DNA of 64,000 nt from Sulfuriferula sp. AH1. GTDB taxonomy: Bacteria; Pseudomonadota; Gammaproteobacteria; Burkholderiales; Sulfuriferulaceae. The notes beneath the pieces are model-generated. The model had not been told where the DNA came from and did not search any database. It saw only the letters and a list, made by a program, of their open reading frames with translations. Each line of letters starts with the position of its first letter. The first letter of the stretch is position 1. A program made the translations under genes and the position numbers. Below are positions 18,478-27,811 of this stretch, piece after piece. The stretch is taken from the NCBI RefSeq assembly GCF_002162035.1, contig NZ_CP021138.1:62001-126000 (forward strand), in the 5' to 3' direction.

Positions 18478-19407
18478 ATGGATATTTTCGTCCAGCAGCT
18501 CATCAATGGCCTGGTGCTGGGCAGCGTGTATGCGCTGGTCGCGCTCGGCTACACCATGGTCTATGGCATCCTCGAACTGATCAACTTCGCCCACGGTGAA
18601 GTCACCATGTTCGGCGCGATGATCGCATTGGCAGTGATTTCTGCATTGACCGGGGGAGGAGTGGATTTACCCGGCGTAGTGGTCGCATTGCTGGGGCTGC
18701 TCGCCGCCATACCCGCGTGCATGGCGCTGGGTTACACCATAGAACGCGTGGCATACCGGCCGCTGCGCCATGCGCCGCGACTGGCGCCCCTGATTACCGC
18801 CATCGGCGTATCCATCGTGCTGCAGAACGTAGCCATGCTGATCTGGGGACGTCAGTACATCTCCTTCCCGCCCATCCTGCCGCAAGGCCATCATAACCTG
18901 TGGGGCGCACGCATCACTGACGTGCAGATCGCGATTCTGCTGACTTCGGTCGTGCTGATGATCGCATTGACGCTGCTGGTGCAACGCACCCGGCTCGGCC
19001 GTGCCATGCGCGCCACCGCGCAATCGCCGCAACTGGCCGGACTGATGGGCGTGAATGCCAATACCGTGATCTCGATCACCTTCATTATCGGTTCCGGCCT
19101 GGCAGCCATAGCCGGCGTTATGGTAAGCGCTTACTATGGGCTGGCGCACTATTACATGGGCTTTCTGCTCGGCCTTAAAGCCTTCTCCGCGGCCGTGCTC
19201 GGCGGCATCGGCAACCTTGCCGGGGCGATGCTGGGCGGCCTGCTGCTGGGCGTGATCGAAAGCCTGGGCGCAGGCTACATCGGCGACGTCACCGGCGGCT
19301 TCCTCGGCAGCAATTACCAGGACGTATTCGCGTTTTTCGTGCTGATACTGGTGCTGATCGTGCGGCCTTCCGGCTTGCTCGGCGAACGCGTAGGTGAGCG
19401 GGCCTGA
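18478..19407 (+). CDS. livH: Branched-chain amino acid ABC permease LivH
   Basis: A 309-residue polytopic permease starting MDIFVQQLINGLVLGSVYAL, with the LivH-type NFAHGEVTMFGA motif near residue 37 and a C-terminal RPSGLLGERV. I use the ATG at 18478 over the adjacent TTG at 18475 (AGGCGG upstream). It pairs with LivM in the inner membrane. It ends one base into the livM start (TGATG). Confidence 0.92.
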   Translation: MDIFVQQLINGLVLGSVYALVALGYTMVYGILELINFAHGEVTMFGAMIALAVISALTGGGVDLPGVVVALLGLLAAIPACMALGYTIERVAYRPLRHAPRLAPLITAIGVSIVLQNVAMLIWGRQYISFPPILPQGHHNLWGARITDVQIAILLTSVVLMIALTLLVQRTRLGRAMRATAQSPQLAGLMGVNANTVISITFIIGSGLAAIAGVMVSAYYGLAHYYMGFLLGLKAFSAAVLGGIGNLAGAMLGGLLLGVIESLGAGYIGDVTGGFLGSNYQDVFAFFVLILVLIVRPSGLLGERVGERA

Positions 19408-20456
19408 TGAAAACACGCAGCAAGCAGGTCTGGCTCACTTTTGTCGTGCTCGCAGTCGGCCTCGCACTGCTGCCGTTACTGGTGGAAGCGGGGTTGGGCC
19501 GCTCCTGGGTGCGCGTCATGGATCTGGTGCTGCTCTACATCATGCTGGCAGTCGGGCTGAATATCGTGGTCGGCTATGCCGGATTGCTGGATCTTGGCTA
19601 TATCGCATTTTACGCGGTCGGTGCCTATTGCTACGCGCTGCTGGCGTCGCCGCAATTCGGCCTGCATTTGCCGTTCTGGGCGTTATTACCCATAGGCGCC
19701 GCAGCGGCGGGACTGTTCGGCGTATTGCTGGGCGCGCCGACCTTGCGCCTGCGCGGAGATTATCTGGCGATCGTCACGCTCGGATTCGGCGAAATCATCC
19801 GCATCTTCCTCAATAATCTCAATGCCCCGGTCAATATCACCAACGGTCCGCAGGGCGTCAATCTCATTGACCCCATCCGCATCGCCGGTTTTTCTTTCGG
19901 CAAAACCCACCATATCCTCGGCATCACCTTCTCCTCCCCGCAACTCTACTACTACCTGTTCCTGCTGCTCACGCTCGGCATCATTTTCATCGCGCTGCGC
20001 CTGCAGGATTCACGCATCGGCCGTGCCTGGGCAGCAATACGCGAAGATGAACTGGCGGCTCAGGCCACCGGCATCAACGTGCGCAATGTCAAGCTGCTTG
20101 CGTTTGCGATAGGTGCGACCTTCGGCGGTGTTGCCGGCGGCCTGTTCGCGGGGTTCCAGGGCTTCATCAGCCCGGAAAGCTTCAACCTGATGGAATCGGT
20201 GATGATCCTGTGCATGATCGTGCTCGGCGGCATGGGCAATATTCCCGGCGTGGTGCTGGGTGCGATTCTGCTCACCGTGTTGCCGGAAGCCTTGCGCTAT
20301 GTCGGCGACTGGCAACGCGCGACACTCGGTCATGTCATCGTCGATCCCACCGATTTGCGCATGCTGCTGTTCGGCATGGCACTGATTCTGATGATGCTGT
20401 TCCGTCCCGCCGGTCTGCTGCCGTCGAACCGCCACAAGCGTGAATACCATGACTAA
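19407..20456 (+). CDS. livM: Branched-chain amino acid ABC permease LivM
   Basis: A 349-residue permease, second membrane subunit. It has the LivM motif GYAGLLDLGYIAFYAVGAY (about 51-69), the cytoplasmic coupling segment RIGRAWAAIREDELAAQATG, and the terminal MLFRPAGLLPS. Start and stop overlap the neighbours, showing tight translational coupling. The N-terminus is short, without the extra helices of E. coli LivM (425 residues). Confidence 0.92.
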   Translation: MKTRSKQVWLTFVVLAVGLALLPLLVEAGLGRSWVRVMDLVLLYIMLAVGLNIVVGYAGLLDLGYIAFYAVGAYCYALLASPQFGLHLPFWALLPIGAAAAGLFGVLLGAPTLRLRGDYLAIVTLGFGEIIRIFLNNLNAPVNITNGPQGVNLIDPIRIAGFSFGKTHHILGITFSSPQLYYYLFLLLTLGIIFIALRLQDSRIGRAWAAIREDELAAQATGINVRNVKLLAFAIGATFGGVAGGLFAGFQGFISPESFNLMESVMILCMIVLGGMGNIPGVVLGAILLTVLPEALRYVGDWQRATLGHVIVDPTDLRMLLFGMALILMMLFRPAGLLPSNRHKREYHD

Positions 20457-21222
20457 TCCCGACATCATCCGTGTCGAAGGCATCAGCAAGCACTTCGGCG
20501 GCATCCGCGCGCTGCATGAGGTGTCACTATCGGTACGCCGGGGCGAAATACTCGGTCTGATCGGCCCCAACGGCGCCGGAAAAACCACGCTGTTCAACAT
20601 TCTCACCGGGCTATACACCCCCAGCAGCGGGAAATTATGGTGCGGCACCCGGTCGATGCTGGGAATGAAACCGCATCAGGTATTGCAACTCGGCATCGCC
20701 CGCACTTTCCAGAATATCCGTCTGTTCGCCGACATGAACGCGCTGGAAAACGTCATGGTCGGCCGTTATGCGCGCACCCATGCCGGCGTCATCGGCGCGA
20801 TACTGCGCAATCGCGGCACACGTCTGGAAGAGGCCGCCATCCGCCAGCGTGCCCATGAACTATTGGCGCTGGTCGGTATCACCCGGCACAGCAACACGCT
20901 GGCAAAAAACCTGTCCTACGGCGACCAGCGCCGTCTGGAAATCGCTCGCGCACTGGCCACCGACCCGCAAGTGCTGGCACTCGACGAGCCGGCGGCAGGC
21001 ATGAACCCGACCGAGCGCGACACCCTGAAACAGCTCATACGCACCCTGCGCGACGAGCTCGGCCTGACCCTGCTGGTCATCGAGCATGACGTCAAACTGA
21101 TGATGAGCCTGTGCGACCGCGTCGCGGTACTGGATTTCGGCGAAAAAATCGCGGAAGACGTACCCGCCCGGATTCGCATCAATCCGCGCGTCATCAGCGC
21201 CTATCTGGGAACCGAGGCATGA
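20449..21222 (+). CDS. livG: Branched-chain amino acid ABC ATPase LivG
   Basis: A 257-residue ATPase with Walker A GPNGAGKTT, signature NLSYGDQRRLEIARAL and Walker B QVLALDEPAAG. The LivG-type C-terminus (ARIRINPRVISAYLGTEA) is present. A GTG at 20440 could give three extra residues, but MTNPDIIRVEG from ATG 20449 fits better. It overlaps livM by 8 bases and livF by 4. Confidence 0.92.
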   Translation: MTNPDIIRVEGISKHFGGIRALHEVSLSVRRGEILGLIGPNGAGKTTLFNILTGLYTPSSGKLWCGTRSMLGMKPHQVLQLGIARTFQNIRLFADMNALENVMVGRYARTHAGVIGAILRNRGTRLEEAAIRQRAHELLALVGITRHSNTLAKNLSYGDQRRLEIARALATDPQVLALDEPAAGMNPTERDTLKQLIRTLRDELGLTLLVIEHDVKLMMSLCDRVAVLDFGEKIAEDVPARIRINPRVISAYLGTEA

Positions 21223-21932
21223 GCGCATTGCTGAACGTGCACGATCTGCGCGTCGCCTACGGGCAGATCCATGCCGTACAGGGCATCAGCCTGAATGTAG
21301 CGGAAGGCGAGCGTGTGTGCCTGATCGGTGCCAACGGCGCCGGCAAGACCACCTTGCTCAAGGCCATTGCCGGCATGCTTCCCAGTGCGGGCGGCAGCGT
21401 ACATTTCGCCGGGCAAGCCATCACCCACAAGCCCTCGCATCAGATCGTACCGCTTGGTATCGCGCTGGTGCCGGAAGGGCGCGGCATATTCTCCCGCCTC
21501 AGCGTCGCCGAGAATCTGGAAATGGGCGCCTATATCCGCCGCGATAGCGCCGCCGTCAAACAGGAAATCGACACCATCTACCAGCGTTACCCGCGTCTGG
21601 GCGAACGCCGCGCACAACCGGCGGGGCAGCTCTCCGGCGGCGAACAGCAACTGCTCGCCATCAACCGCGCCTTGCTATCGCGCCCGCGCCTGCTGCTGCT
21701 CGACGAACCCAGCATGGGCCTGGCGCCGTTGATGGTCAATGCGATCTTCGCCACGTTGCAGGATGCGCACCGGCAGGGCGTCGCATTGCTGCTCGTCGAA
21801 CAGAATGCCCGTCTGGCGCTGGCGCACAGCGACCGCGGCTACATACTCGAAACCGGCAAGATCAGCCGGCATGACAGCGCCACCCAGCTCGCCGCCAATA
21901 CTGACATCAAGAAAGCCTATTTCGGAGAATAA
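21219..21932 (+). CDS. livF: Branched-chain amino acid ABC ATPase LivF
   Basis: A 237-residue ATPase with Walker A GANGAGKTTLL, signature QLSGGEQQLLAINRAL and Walker B LLLLDEPSMGLAP. The LivF-type ending ADTIKKAYFGE-like (here NTDIKKAYFGE) is present. The ATG at 21219 overlaps the livG stop in ATGA; a longer reading from 21111 would overlap livG heavily and lacks family residues. Last gene of the operon. Confidence 0.92.
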   Translation: MSALLNVHDLRVAYGQIHAVQGISLNVAEGERVCLIGANGAGKTTLLKAIAGMLPSAGGSVHFAGQAITHKPSHQIVPLGIALVPEGRGIFSRLSVAENLEMGAYIRRDSAAVKQEIDTIYQRYPRLGERRAQPAGQLSGGEQQLLAINRALLSRPRLLLLDEPSMGLAPLMVNAIFATLQDAHRQGVALLLVEQNARLALAHSDRGYILETGKISRHDSATQLAANTDIKKAYFGE

Positions 21933-22053
21933 GCCGCACTCTCGCTAAAAAAGTGTAGTATGGGTTTTTACCGTAGCGAAACACGCTGAACGCAAATCCG
22001 GATTCCGCGTCCAATCTGTAATTGATTTCTCTTTTTCAGAACAGGAAAGCACC

Positions 22054-22200
22054 ATGAATCTATACCTCAGCATAGGCCCCCTCGCAGCACTCATCGCCGG
22101 CATCCTTATTCTGCTGATGCCGCGGCTGCTGAACTTCATCGTCGCAATTTATCTAATCATTATCGGCTTGGTCGGCCTGTTTGGCGCTGGCCATGTATAA
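22054..22200 (+). CDS. DUF3096 small membrane protein
   Basis: A 48-residue protein, easily missed by length filters. It starts MNLYLSIGPLAALIAGILIL and continues with a second helix (NFIVAIYLIIIGLVGLFG), so it has two membrane helices linked by MPRL. This matches the DUF3096 family, whose function is unknown. AGGAAAG lies about 7 bases before the ATG. It is followed after 45 bases by the OmpA-like lipoprotein gene, possibly in the same unit. Confidence 0.8.
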   Translation: MNLYLSIGPLAALIAGILILLMPRLLNFIVAIYLIIIGLVGLFGAGHV

Positions 22201-22245
22201 CCTATAACCAGCCCTCAACGGCCACCCTACTCAAGGAGATCCACT

Positions 22246-22899
22246 ATGCGTAAATTAATGATAAGCACGCTCGCCGCCACGCTCGCACTCAGCGGCTGCG
22301 CCAACATGTCGGAAACCGATCGCGGCACCGCCACCGGTGCGGGCATCGGTGCCGGACTCGGCGCCATCATCGGCGCGACGACGGCGGGTGGTGGCGGCGG
22401 TCGTGCTGCAACCGGCGCGGTGCTGGGCGGCATGGCGGGTGCAGTCGCAGGAAACATCTGGTCGAAGAAGATGGAAAAACAGAAACAGGAGATGGAACAG
22501 GCTACCCAGGGAACCGGCGTGCAGGTCAGTCAGACCGCGGATAACCGCCTGAAACTGGAGATCCCCAGCGATATCTCGTTCGACACCAATCGCGCCGATA
22601 TCCGCCCCAATTTCCGCCCGATCCTGGATAAATTCGCCACCAGCCTGGCCGAGAACCCGGCCACCATGGTCACCATCGTCGGCCATACCGACAATACCGG
22701 CAATGACGCCATCAATGACCCGCTGTCTCGCGAACGTGCGGCACGTACCCGCGATTACCTGACCACCCGCGGCATCGCCCCGGCGCGCTTCACCATAGAC
22801 GGACGCGGTTCGCATGAGCCGATCGCATCCAACGATACCAGCGCAGGCCGCGCCAAAAACCGGCGAGTGGAGATTTTCGTAGCCGAACCGCAACGATAA
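22246..22899 (+). CDS. OmpA-family lipoprotein with glycine zipper (YiaD-like)
   Basis: A 217-residue outer-membrane lipoprotein. Lipobox LALSGC ends the signal peptide (Cys18). Then follow a glycine-zipper segment (about 29-67, GAGIGAGLGAIIGATTAGG-like), a charged helix (KKMEKQKQEMEQA), and a C-terminal OmpA peptidoglycan-binding domain (ISFDTNRADIRPNF, VGHTDNTGNDAIND, LSRERAARTRDYL, RGSHEPIASNDTSAGRAKNR). It would anchor the outer membrane to peptidoglycan. A good ribosome-binding site (AAGGAG) precedes the ATG. Confidence 0.9.
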   Translation: MRKLMISTLAATLALSGCANMSETDRGTATGAGIGAGLGAIIGATTAGGGGGRAATGAVLGGMAGAVAGNIWSKKMEKQKQEMEQATQGTGVQVSQTADNRLKLEIPSDISFDTNRADIRPNFRPILDKFATSLAENPATMVTIVGHTDNTGNDAINDPLSRERAARTRDYLTTRGIAPARFTIDGRGSHEPIASNDTSAGRAKNRRVEIFVAEPQR

Positions 22900-22918
22900 T
22901 CCGTTGTAAAACATCAGC

Positions 22919-23536
22919 ATGTATCATGGCGAGCGTTTCAACGCCATCAGCCACCTGATCGGCGCCGTACTGGCGCTGGCAGGCGGCGTGCTGTTGATAG
23001 TGCTGGCGGCCTTGCACGGCAATGCACGCACAATAATAGGCGTCTCGATTTACAGCATCGCACTGGTGCTGCTGTACACCGTTTCCACGCTTTATCACAG
23101 CCTGCGCGGACGGGCCAAGGACATCCTGCGCAAACTCGACTACCAGGCCATCTACCTGCTGATCGCGGGCAGCTACACGCCGTTTTGTCTGGTAACGCTG
23201 CACGGCGTATGGGGCTGGTCGCTGCTTGGCATCGTGTGGACGCTGGCAATAATAGGCATGTGGCAGGAACTCCATCCCAAAAACGAAGCAAGAGTGCTGT
23301 CTGTAGTGATCTACGTGCTGATGGGCTGGGTGGTGTTGATCGCCATTACGCCGCTGCTGCATGCCCTGGGCAAGGCCGGTTTCATCTGGCTGGCGGCTGG
23401 CGGCGTTCTGTACACCGGCGGCATCGTCTTTTATGCCTATGATTACAAATTCAAGCACTGGCACGGCATCTGGCATCTGTTCGTGGTTGCTGGCAGCGCG
23501 ACACACTATTTCGCCATATTGTTTTACGTAGTGTGA
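22919..23536 (+). CDS. Hemolysin III / PAQR-family membrane protein
   Basis: A 205-residue protein with about seven membrane helices. It has the PAQR/HlyIII residues: ERFNAISHLIGAVLA (first His), STLYHSLRG (second Ser/His), and GIWHLFVVAGSATHYFAI (C-terminal His pair). These residues form a zinc site in the superfamily. Bacterial members (YqfA, Trh) are linked to membrane homeostasis; hemolytic activity is not implied. Starts 19 bases after the OmpA-like gene. Confidence 0.85.
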   Translation: MYHGERFNAISHLIGAVLALAGGVLLIVLAALHGNARTIIGVSIYSIALVLLYTVSTLYHSLRGRAKDILRKLDYQAIYLLIAGSYTPFCLVTLHGVWGWSLLGIVWTLAIIGMWQELHPKNEARVLSVVIYVLMGWVVLIAITPLLHALGKAGFIWLAAGGVLYTGGIVFYAYDYKFKHWHGIWHLFVVAGSATHYFAILFYVV

Positions 23537-23590
23537 GGAGTTCTCCAAATCACTAGCCAGTAATTGCTCCGGTAGAAATGGACCAGCCAA

Positions 23591-23608
23591 ATGTAAGTTC
23601 AATGTAAG
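23591..23608 (+). promoter_or_regulatory. Direct repeat, possible response-regulator box
   Basis: ATGTAAG, four bases, ATGTAAG: two identical 7-mers in an 11-bp period, 27 bases before the next start codon. That architecture is typical for OmpR/PhoB-family binding sites. The sequence is not a Pho box, and the regulator is unknown. Confidence 0.35.
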
Positions 23609-23634
23609 CAACTGCATGATATTTTGGAGAATTC

Positions 23635-24810
23635 ATGCCGCTTACGGAGACACTCTTGCGTGCAACAGCCCCCCTTCACTCATTTCCACCCGACTGCGGC
23701 GGCATACTCATCCACGGCCCGACACGTGAAGACGTCGAAACCGCGAAAGAACGTTTTCTGCTGCAACTGGAAGAACTCAAGCTCCATCGTTTCGTCCATA
23801 CGACCCACGAAGTAAAGGCCGGCTGCCACAGCATCCGTTTTCAGCTCGACGCCTGGATCGCAAACGAGTGGGCAGCCGATTGCGACACTACGCAGCTTTG
23901 TACTCAACTTCAACTCGACACCAACAATAACGCCAACGATCTCGCGCGGGAAATCCTGCTGGCCATGCTGCTGGGTCCGGTCGCTTTCGAATTCCCTAGC
24001 CATGAGGAACTGCAATCGGCAGTCCGCATCCGCCAGAACATCGTCACCGCCGGGCGCAGCACCGCGATGGCGTTCGACACGGTAGTAGCGGAACGCCCCA
24101 CCGAATACTGGACCTACAGCGAAGAAAACGGTTTCACCGTATTGCCGGGGAAGCCGCTCATCACTGCGCTGCAAAAGGCCACGCAACCCGGCGCTTCCGG
24201 CAGGCTGTATTCGTTCTCCTGTTATCGAGCGACCGAATACGTCATCCTGCTCGGCATCGCGCAGGAACTGACGACCAGCAACCCAACGCTGTTCCATCAA
24301 TTGCAGCGACAATGGGAACAGCAAGCCATCATGTCCGGCAGGTTCCATGAAACGTTCCTGCGCGAATACGGCTCCATGGCCGCACCACTGCCGCCCAAAT
24401 ACTACGTCCCCGGTGATCGCCTGTGGTTCCGCAACCCCGACGCCCATTCCTCCGACGTCATGGGTTACGAAGGTTCATGGGTGTTCTACCTCGGCAACGG
24501 CCTGTTCTCCAATTTCTGGAAGCCGGACCAGCCCTACACGCTGACAGCGAAATGCCTGGAACTGTTCCACTGGCGTCACGCTACCTACCGCGATCCGTCC
24601 GGCGAACTGCAGATCGACGAATCGATAGTGGAAGCACGCGTACGCGAATCGATGAACGACCCCGATGAAGTCGAACGCATCCTCGCTGAGATGCTGCGGT
24701 TGCGCGAGCCGCAAGGAATCTATGTCGATGGCGGCTGCATCGACACCTCGCGCGAATATCCGCGCTGGGTGTGTCCGCACACCGCTGATTTGCAACTGCC
24801 CGGAATCTAA
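23635..24810 (+). CDS. Protein resembling Bacillus Tgl transglutaminase
   Basis: A 391-residue protein. Its middle and C-terminal parts align, from memory, with Bacillus protein-glutamine gamma-glutamyltransferase Tgl: SHEELQSAVRIRQNIVTAG (Tgl SIAELMFELKLRMNIVAAA), GRLYSFSCYRATEYVILLGI (Tgl GPFYAFECATAIVIIYYL), and VPGDRLWFRNPDAHSSDVMG (Tgl LGDCLYFKNPEFDPQKAQW). The candidate catalytic Cys is in FSC (about residue 197). Tgl residues Glu115 and Glu187 appear replaced by Ser. An extra N-terminal region of about 115 residues is not in Tgl. Cytoplasmic, no signal peptide. The gene ends with a 4-base convergent overlap with phrB. Activity is uncertain. Confidence 0.55.
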   Translation: MPLTETLLRATAPLHSFPPDCGGILIHGPTREDVETAKERFLLQLEELKLHRFVHTTHEVKAGCHSIRFQLDAWIANEWAADCDTTQLCTQLQLDTNNNANDLAREILLAMLLGPVAFEFPSHEELQSAVRIRQNIVTAGRSTAMAFDTVVAERPTEYWTYSEENGFTVLPGKPLITALQKATQPGASGRLYSFSCYRATEYVILLGIAQELTTSNPTLFHQLQRQWEQQAIMSGRFHETFLREYGSMAAPLPPKYYVPGDRLWFRNPDAHSSDVMGYEGSWVFYLGNGLFSNFWKPDQPYTLTAKCLELFHWRHATYRDPSGELQIDESIVEARVRESMNDPDEVERILAEMLRLREPQGIYVDGGCIDTSREYPRWVCPHTADLQLPGI

Positions 24811-26249
24811 TCCGGCATCGGCAGAGGCCCGTGCCCGGCTGACCCGGCATAAGTCTTGAAGAATGCCAGCGTCAGCACGCGCGCCGCAGCATGGTCGACA
24901 ATCGGCACGGGGTAATCGCGTCCTATCTGCACCCCATACTCCTGCTGTTGCGCCGGGGTCAGCAGCCACGGGGCATGAATATATCTGCCAGGCACGGCAG
25001 CAAGCTCAGGCAGGTAGCGCTTGATGAATTTTCCGGCGCTGTCGAATTTCTGCGACTGGGTGACGGGATTGAAAATCCGGAACCAGGGCTGCGCATCGCA
25101 GCCGGTAGAAGCACACCACTGCCAGCCGCCGTTGTTGGCCGCCAGATCGAAATCAATCAGATGCTCGGCGAAATATGCCTCGCCCCGGCGCCAGTCGACA
25201 TGCAGATCCTTCACCAGAAACGACGCAGCGACCATGCGCAGGCGATTGTGCATGTAACCGGTCTGATTGAGCTGGCGCATCGCGGCATCGATAACAGGAT
25301 AACCGGTGCGCGCCTGACACCATGCCTCGAAATGCCCGGGCGGATTCGGCCAAACGATGTCGTCGAAATCGGCTTTGCAGGCATGGCCATGTGCCAGCGC
25401 CGGGTGTTGCCATAATGTCTGCTGATAGAATTCGCGCCAGATCAGCTCCGACAGCCAGGTCTGCGCCCCCGCACCGCCATGGTGGTAGGCATAATTCACC
25501 AGCTGGCGGATGGAGATGGTGCCGAAGCGCAAATGCACCGACAGGTACGACGGCCCCTTAAGCGCGGGGAAATCGCGGATCTCGTGGTAGCGATCGATAC
25601 GCTCCATGAAATCCTGCCAGGTGTGTGCCGCCCCTTCACTGCCTGGCAGGATCGCCAGCTGCTGCAGATTGGTATGCTCGAATCCCAGCTCTGCCAGCGT
25701 CGGCATGGCTTGCGCGGGCAGACTGAGGTAATTCGCCTCGGCCGGATAAGGTTGCAGGTACAACGGCGTCAGTTTCTTCAGCCAGGCGTTTTTATAGGGA
25801 GTGAAGACGCCGAACGGCTTGCCGGCCTGCGTCAATAGCTCGTCGCATTCAAACACGACCTGATCCTTATAGCTGTACAAGTGCCGTCCGACTGCGGTCA
25901 ATTGTTCGGCGACCAGCGCATCGCGCTGTGAGGCTTGCGGCTCGTAATCCCGATTGCAGAATACCGCTTCGGCAGCGTATTCGGCAGCCAATTGCGGGAT
26001 CAGCTCGGCTGCCCGGCCATGACGCACGACCAAGCTGCTGCCGCGCGCTTCCAGCTCCTGTTTTAACGCGCTGACGCACTCCCGGATGAATTCCACCCGT
26101 CGGTCCTGGCGCGGCAAGCCTTGCAGGATATCGCTGTCAAAGATGAACACCGCCACGACTTGCCTGGCAGCGCGGGCGGCGTGGTACAGCGCGGCATGAT
26201 CGTGCAGGCGCAAGTCACGGCGCAGCCAGAGCAGGGCGGTGTCATGCAT
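24807..26249 (-). CDS. phrB: Deoxyribodipyrimidine photolyase (CPD photolyase)
   Basis: A 480-residue class I photolyase. The N-terminal antenna-binding Rossmann domain begins HDTALLWLRRDLRLHDHAAL. The FAD domain has WLSELIWREFYQQTLW, RTGYPVIDAAMRQLNQTGYMHNR (written here in two parts: GYPVIDAAMRQL and GYMHNRLRM) and WQWCASTGCDAQPWFRIFNP. It splits UV-induced pyrimidine dimers with blue light. The start overlaps the msrQ stop by 8 bases, so it is probably the last gene of an msrP-msrQ-phrB unit. Confidence 0.95.
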   Translation of the reverse strand: MHDTALLWLRRDLRLHDHAALYHAARAARQVVAVFIFDSDILQGLPRQDRRVEFIRECVSALKQELEARGSSLVVRHGRAAELIPQLAAEYAAEAVFCNRDYEPQASQRDALVAEQLTAVGRHLYSYKDQVVFECDELLTQAGKPFGVFTPYKNAWLKKLTPLYLQPYPAEANYLSLPAQAMPTLAELGFEHTNLQQLAILPGSEGAAHTWQDFMERIDRYHEIRDFPALKGPSYLSVHLRFGTISIRQLVNYAYHHGGAGAQTWLSELIWREFYQQTLWQHPALAHGHACKADFDDIVWPNPPGHFEAWCQARTGYPVIDAAMRQLNQTGYMHNRLRMVAASFLVKDLHVDWRRGEAYFAEHLIDFDLAANNGGWQWCASTGCDAQPWFRIFNPVTQSQKFDSAGKFIKRYLPELAAVPGRYIHAPWLLTPAQQQEYGVQIGRDYPVPIVDHAAARVLTLAFFKTYAGSAGHGPLPMPD

Positions 26250-26844
26250 GGGCTTTACGCAACCGGTGCACGACGCGCCAGCCCAGCAGCACGGTCAGCA
26301 CTCCTGCATAGATCAGCGGCTCGGTCAGATCCTTCTTCACCAGCCAGGCATAATGCAACACCCCCAGAATGGCGATCACATACACCAGCCGATGCAGCAT
26401 CTGCCAGCGTTTGGCGCCCAGCCGCCGGATCATGCCGTTGCTCGAAGTCAGCGCCAGCGGGATCAGCAGCACGAAAGCGGTAAAACCCACGGTAATGAAG
26501 GGACGCTTGTACACGTCCTTGAGCATCGCAGCGACATCGAAGAACTGATCCAGCCAGATGTAAGTGATGAAATGCAGGCAGGCGTAGAAGAATGAAAACA
26601 GGCCGAGCATGCGCCGCACCCGGATCAGGCTGTACCAGCCGGTCAGCTGCCGCAGTGGCGTCACCGTCAGCGTCAGCATCAAACCGACCAGCGTCCAGGT
26701 GCCGGTGGAATGGGTGATGAATTCGACCGGATTGGTGCCCAGACCATCGCTAAAACCCAGAAAAATCAGGCGCAGCAGCGGATAGCATCCCAGCAGGAAT
26801 ATCCCGATCCTGAACCAGCGTATCTGCTTGGCTGAAGCGGGCAT
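26242..26844 (-). CDS. msrQ: Haem-binding membrane subunit MsrQ (YedZ)
   Basis: A 200-residue ferric-reductase-like membrane protein of the YedZ family with five to six helices. Probable haem histidines are in YACLHFITYIW (about residue 91) and LHRLVYVIAILGVLHYAW (about 151 and 164). It passes quinol electrons to MsrP in the periplasm. It directly abuts msrP (shared base in the stop/start junction), the conserved msrPQ arrangement. Confidence 0.93.
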   Translation of the reverse strand: MPASAKQIRWFRIGIFLLGCYPLLRLIFLGFSDGLGTNPVEFITHSTGTWTLVGLMLTLTVTPLRQLTGWYSLIRVRRMLGLFSFFYACLHFITYIWLDQFFDVAAMLKDVYKRPFITVGFTAFVLLIPLALTSSNGMIRRLGAKRWQMLHRLVYVIAILGVLHYAWLVKKDLTEPLIYAGVLTVLLGWRVVHRLRKAHA

Positions 26845-27776
26845 TAATAGTATTTCCGCAAATCCATGCCGCGATAGAGCTGCGCTACCTGATCGCCATA
26901 ACCGTTAAAGGGCAGGGTATCGCGCTTGAAAAATTCGCCGATGCGGCGCTCCTTGGCCTGACTCCAGCGCGGATGATTGACTGCGGGATTCACGTTCGAG
27001 TAGAAGCCGTATTCGCTCGGTGCGGCGCGTCCCCAGGCAGTCTGCGGCTGCCGGTCGGTAAAACGGATGCGTACGATGGCTTTGGCGCTCTTGAAGCCGT
27101 ATTTCCACGGCACCACCAGACGTATCGGCGCACCGTTCTGGTTCGGCAGCGTCTGCCCATACAGGCCAACGGCAAGCAGGGTCAGCGGATGCATCGCTTC
27201 GTCCAGGCGCAGACCTTCGATATACGGCCAGTCCAGCACCGCGCGGCGCTGTCCGGTCATCTGCGCGGGATCGTGCAATGTGGTGAACTCGACATATTTG
27301 GCATTGCCGGTCGGCTCCACCTGACGAATCAGGCTGGCGAGCGGAAAACCTACCCACGGAATCACCATCGACCAGCCTTCCACACAGCGCAGCCGATAGA
27401 TGCGCTCTTCCAGCGGGAAGGCCTTCATCAGCGCATCGATATCCCATACCTTGGAGTATTTGACCTCGCCATCGATGCTGACCGTCCATGGCCGGGTTTT
27501 CAGATTTTGAGAATTTTCGGCAGGGTCGGATTTGTCGGTGCCGAATTCGTAATAATTGTTGTAGGTAGTGACGTCCTTGTACGGCGTCAGCTTCTCCGTC
27601 GTGCTGTAGCGATTGTTCACCACCGCCGCCAGCCGCATGCTGGCCTCACTCACTCCCGGCAGCAACGCCCCGGCCGCGATGGCCGCGCCCGCCTGCATGA
27701 ATTGACGGCGGCGCCGGTACACGGCTTCCGGAGTGATTTCAGACGAAGGCGTATCATGGGAGGAACGGATAAGCAT
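26844..27776 (-). CDS. msrP: Protein-methionine-sulfoxide reductase catalytic subunit MsrP (YedY)
   Basis: A 310-residue molybdenum enzyme. It has a twin-arginine signal ([17 protein letters not shown], about 20-36) and the molybdopterin-ligating cysteine in [10 protein letters not shown] (Cys131). The typical C-terminus [20 protein letters not shown] is present. Together with MsrQ it repairs oxidised methionines of periplasmic proteins. Length is slightly under E. coli MsrP (334). A second, different YedY-type enzyme lies at 33501. Confidence 0.95.
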   Translation of the reverse strand: MLIRSSHDTPSSEITPEAVYRRRRQFMQAGAAIAAGALLPGVSEASMRLAAVVNNRYSTTEKLTPYKDVTTYNNYYEFGTDKSDPAENSQNLKTRPWTVSIDGEVKYSKVWDIDALMKAFPLEERIYRLRCVEGWSMVIPWVGFPLASLIRQVEPTGNAKYVEFTTLHDPAQMTGQRRAVLDWPYIEGLRLDEAMHPLTLLAVGLYGQTLPNQNGAPIRLVVPWKYGFKSAKAIVRIRFTDRQPQTAWGRAAPSEYGFYSNVNPAVNHPRWSQAKERRIGEFFKRDTLPFNGYGDQVAQLYRGMDLRKYY

Positions 27777-27811
27777 GACGCATGCTCCTGATTATTGACT
27801 GATGTTATGGG

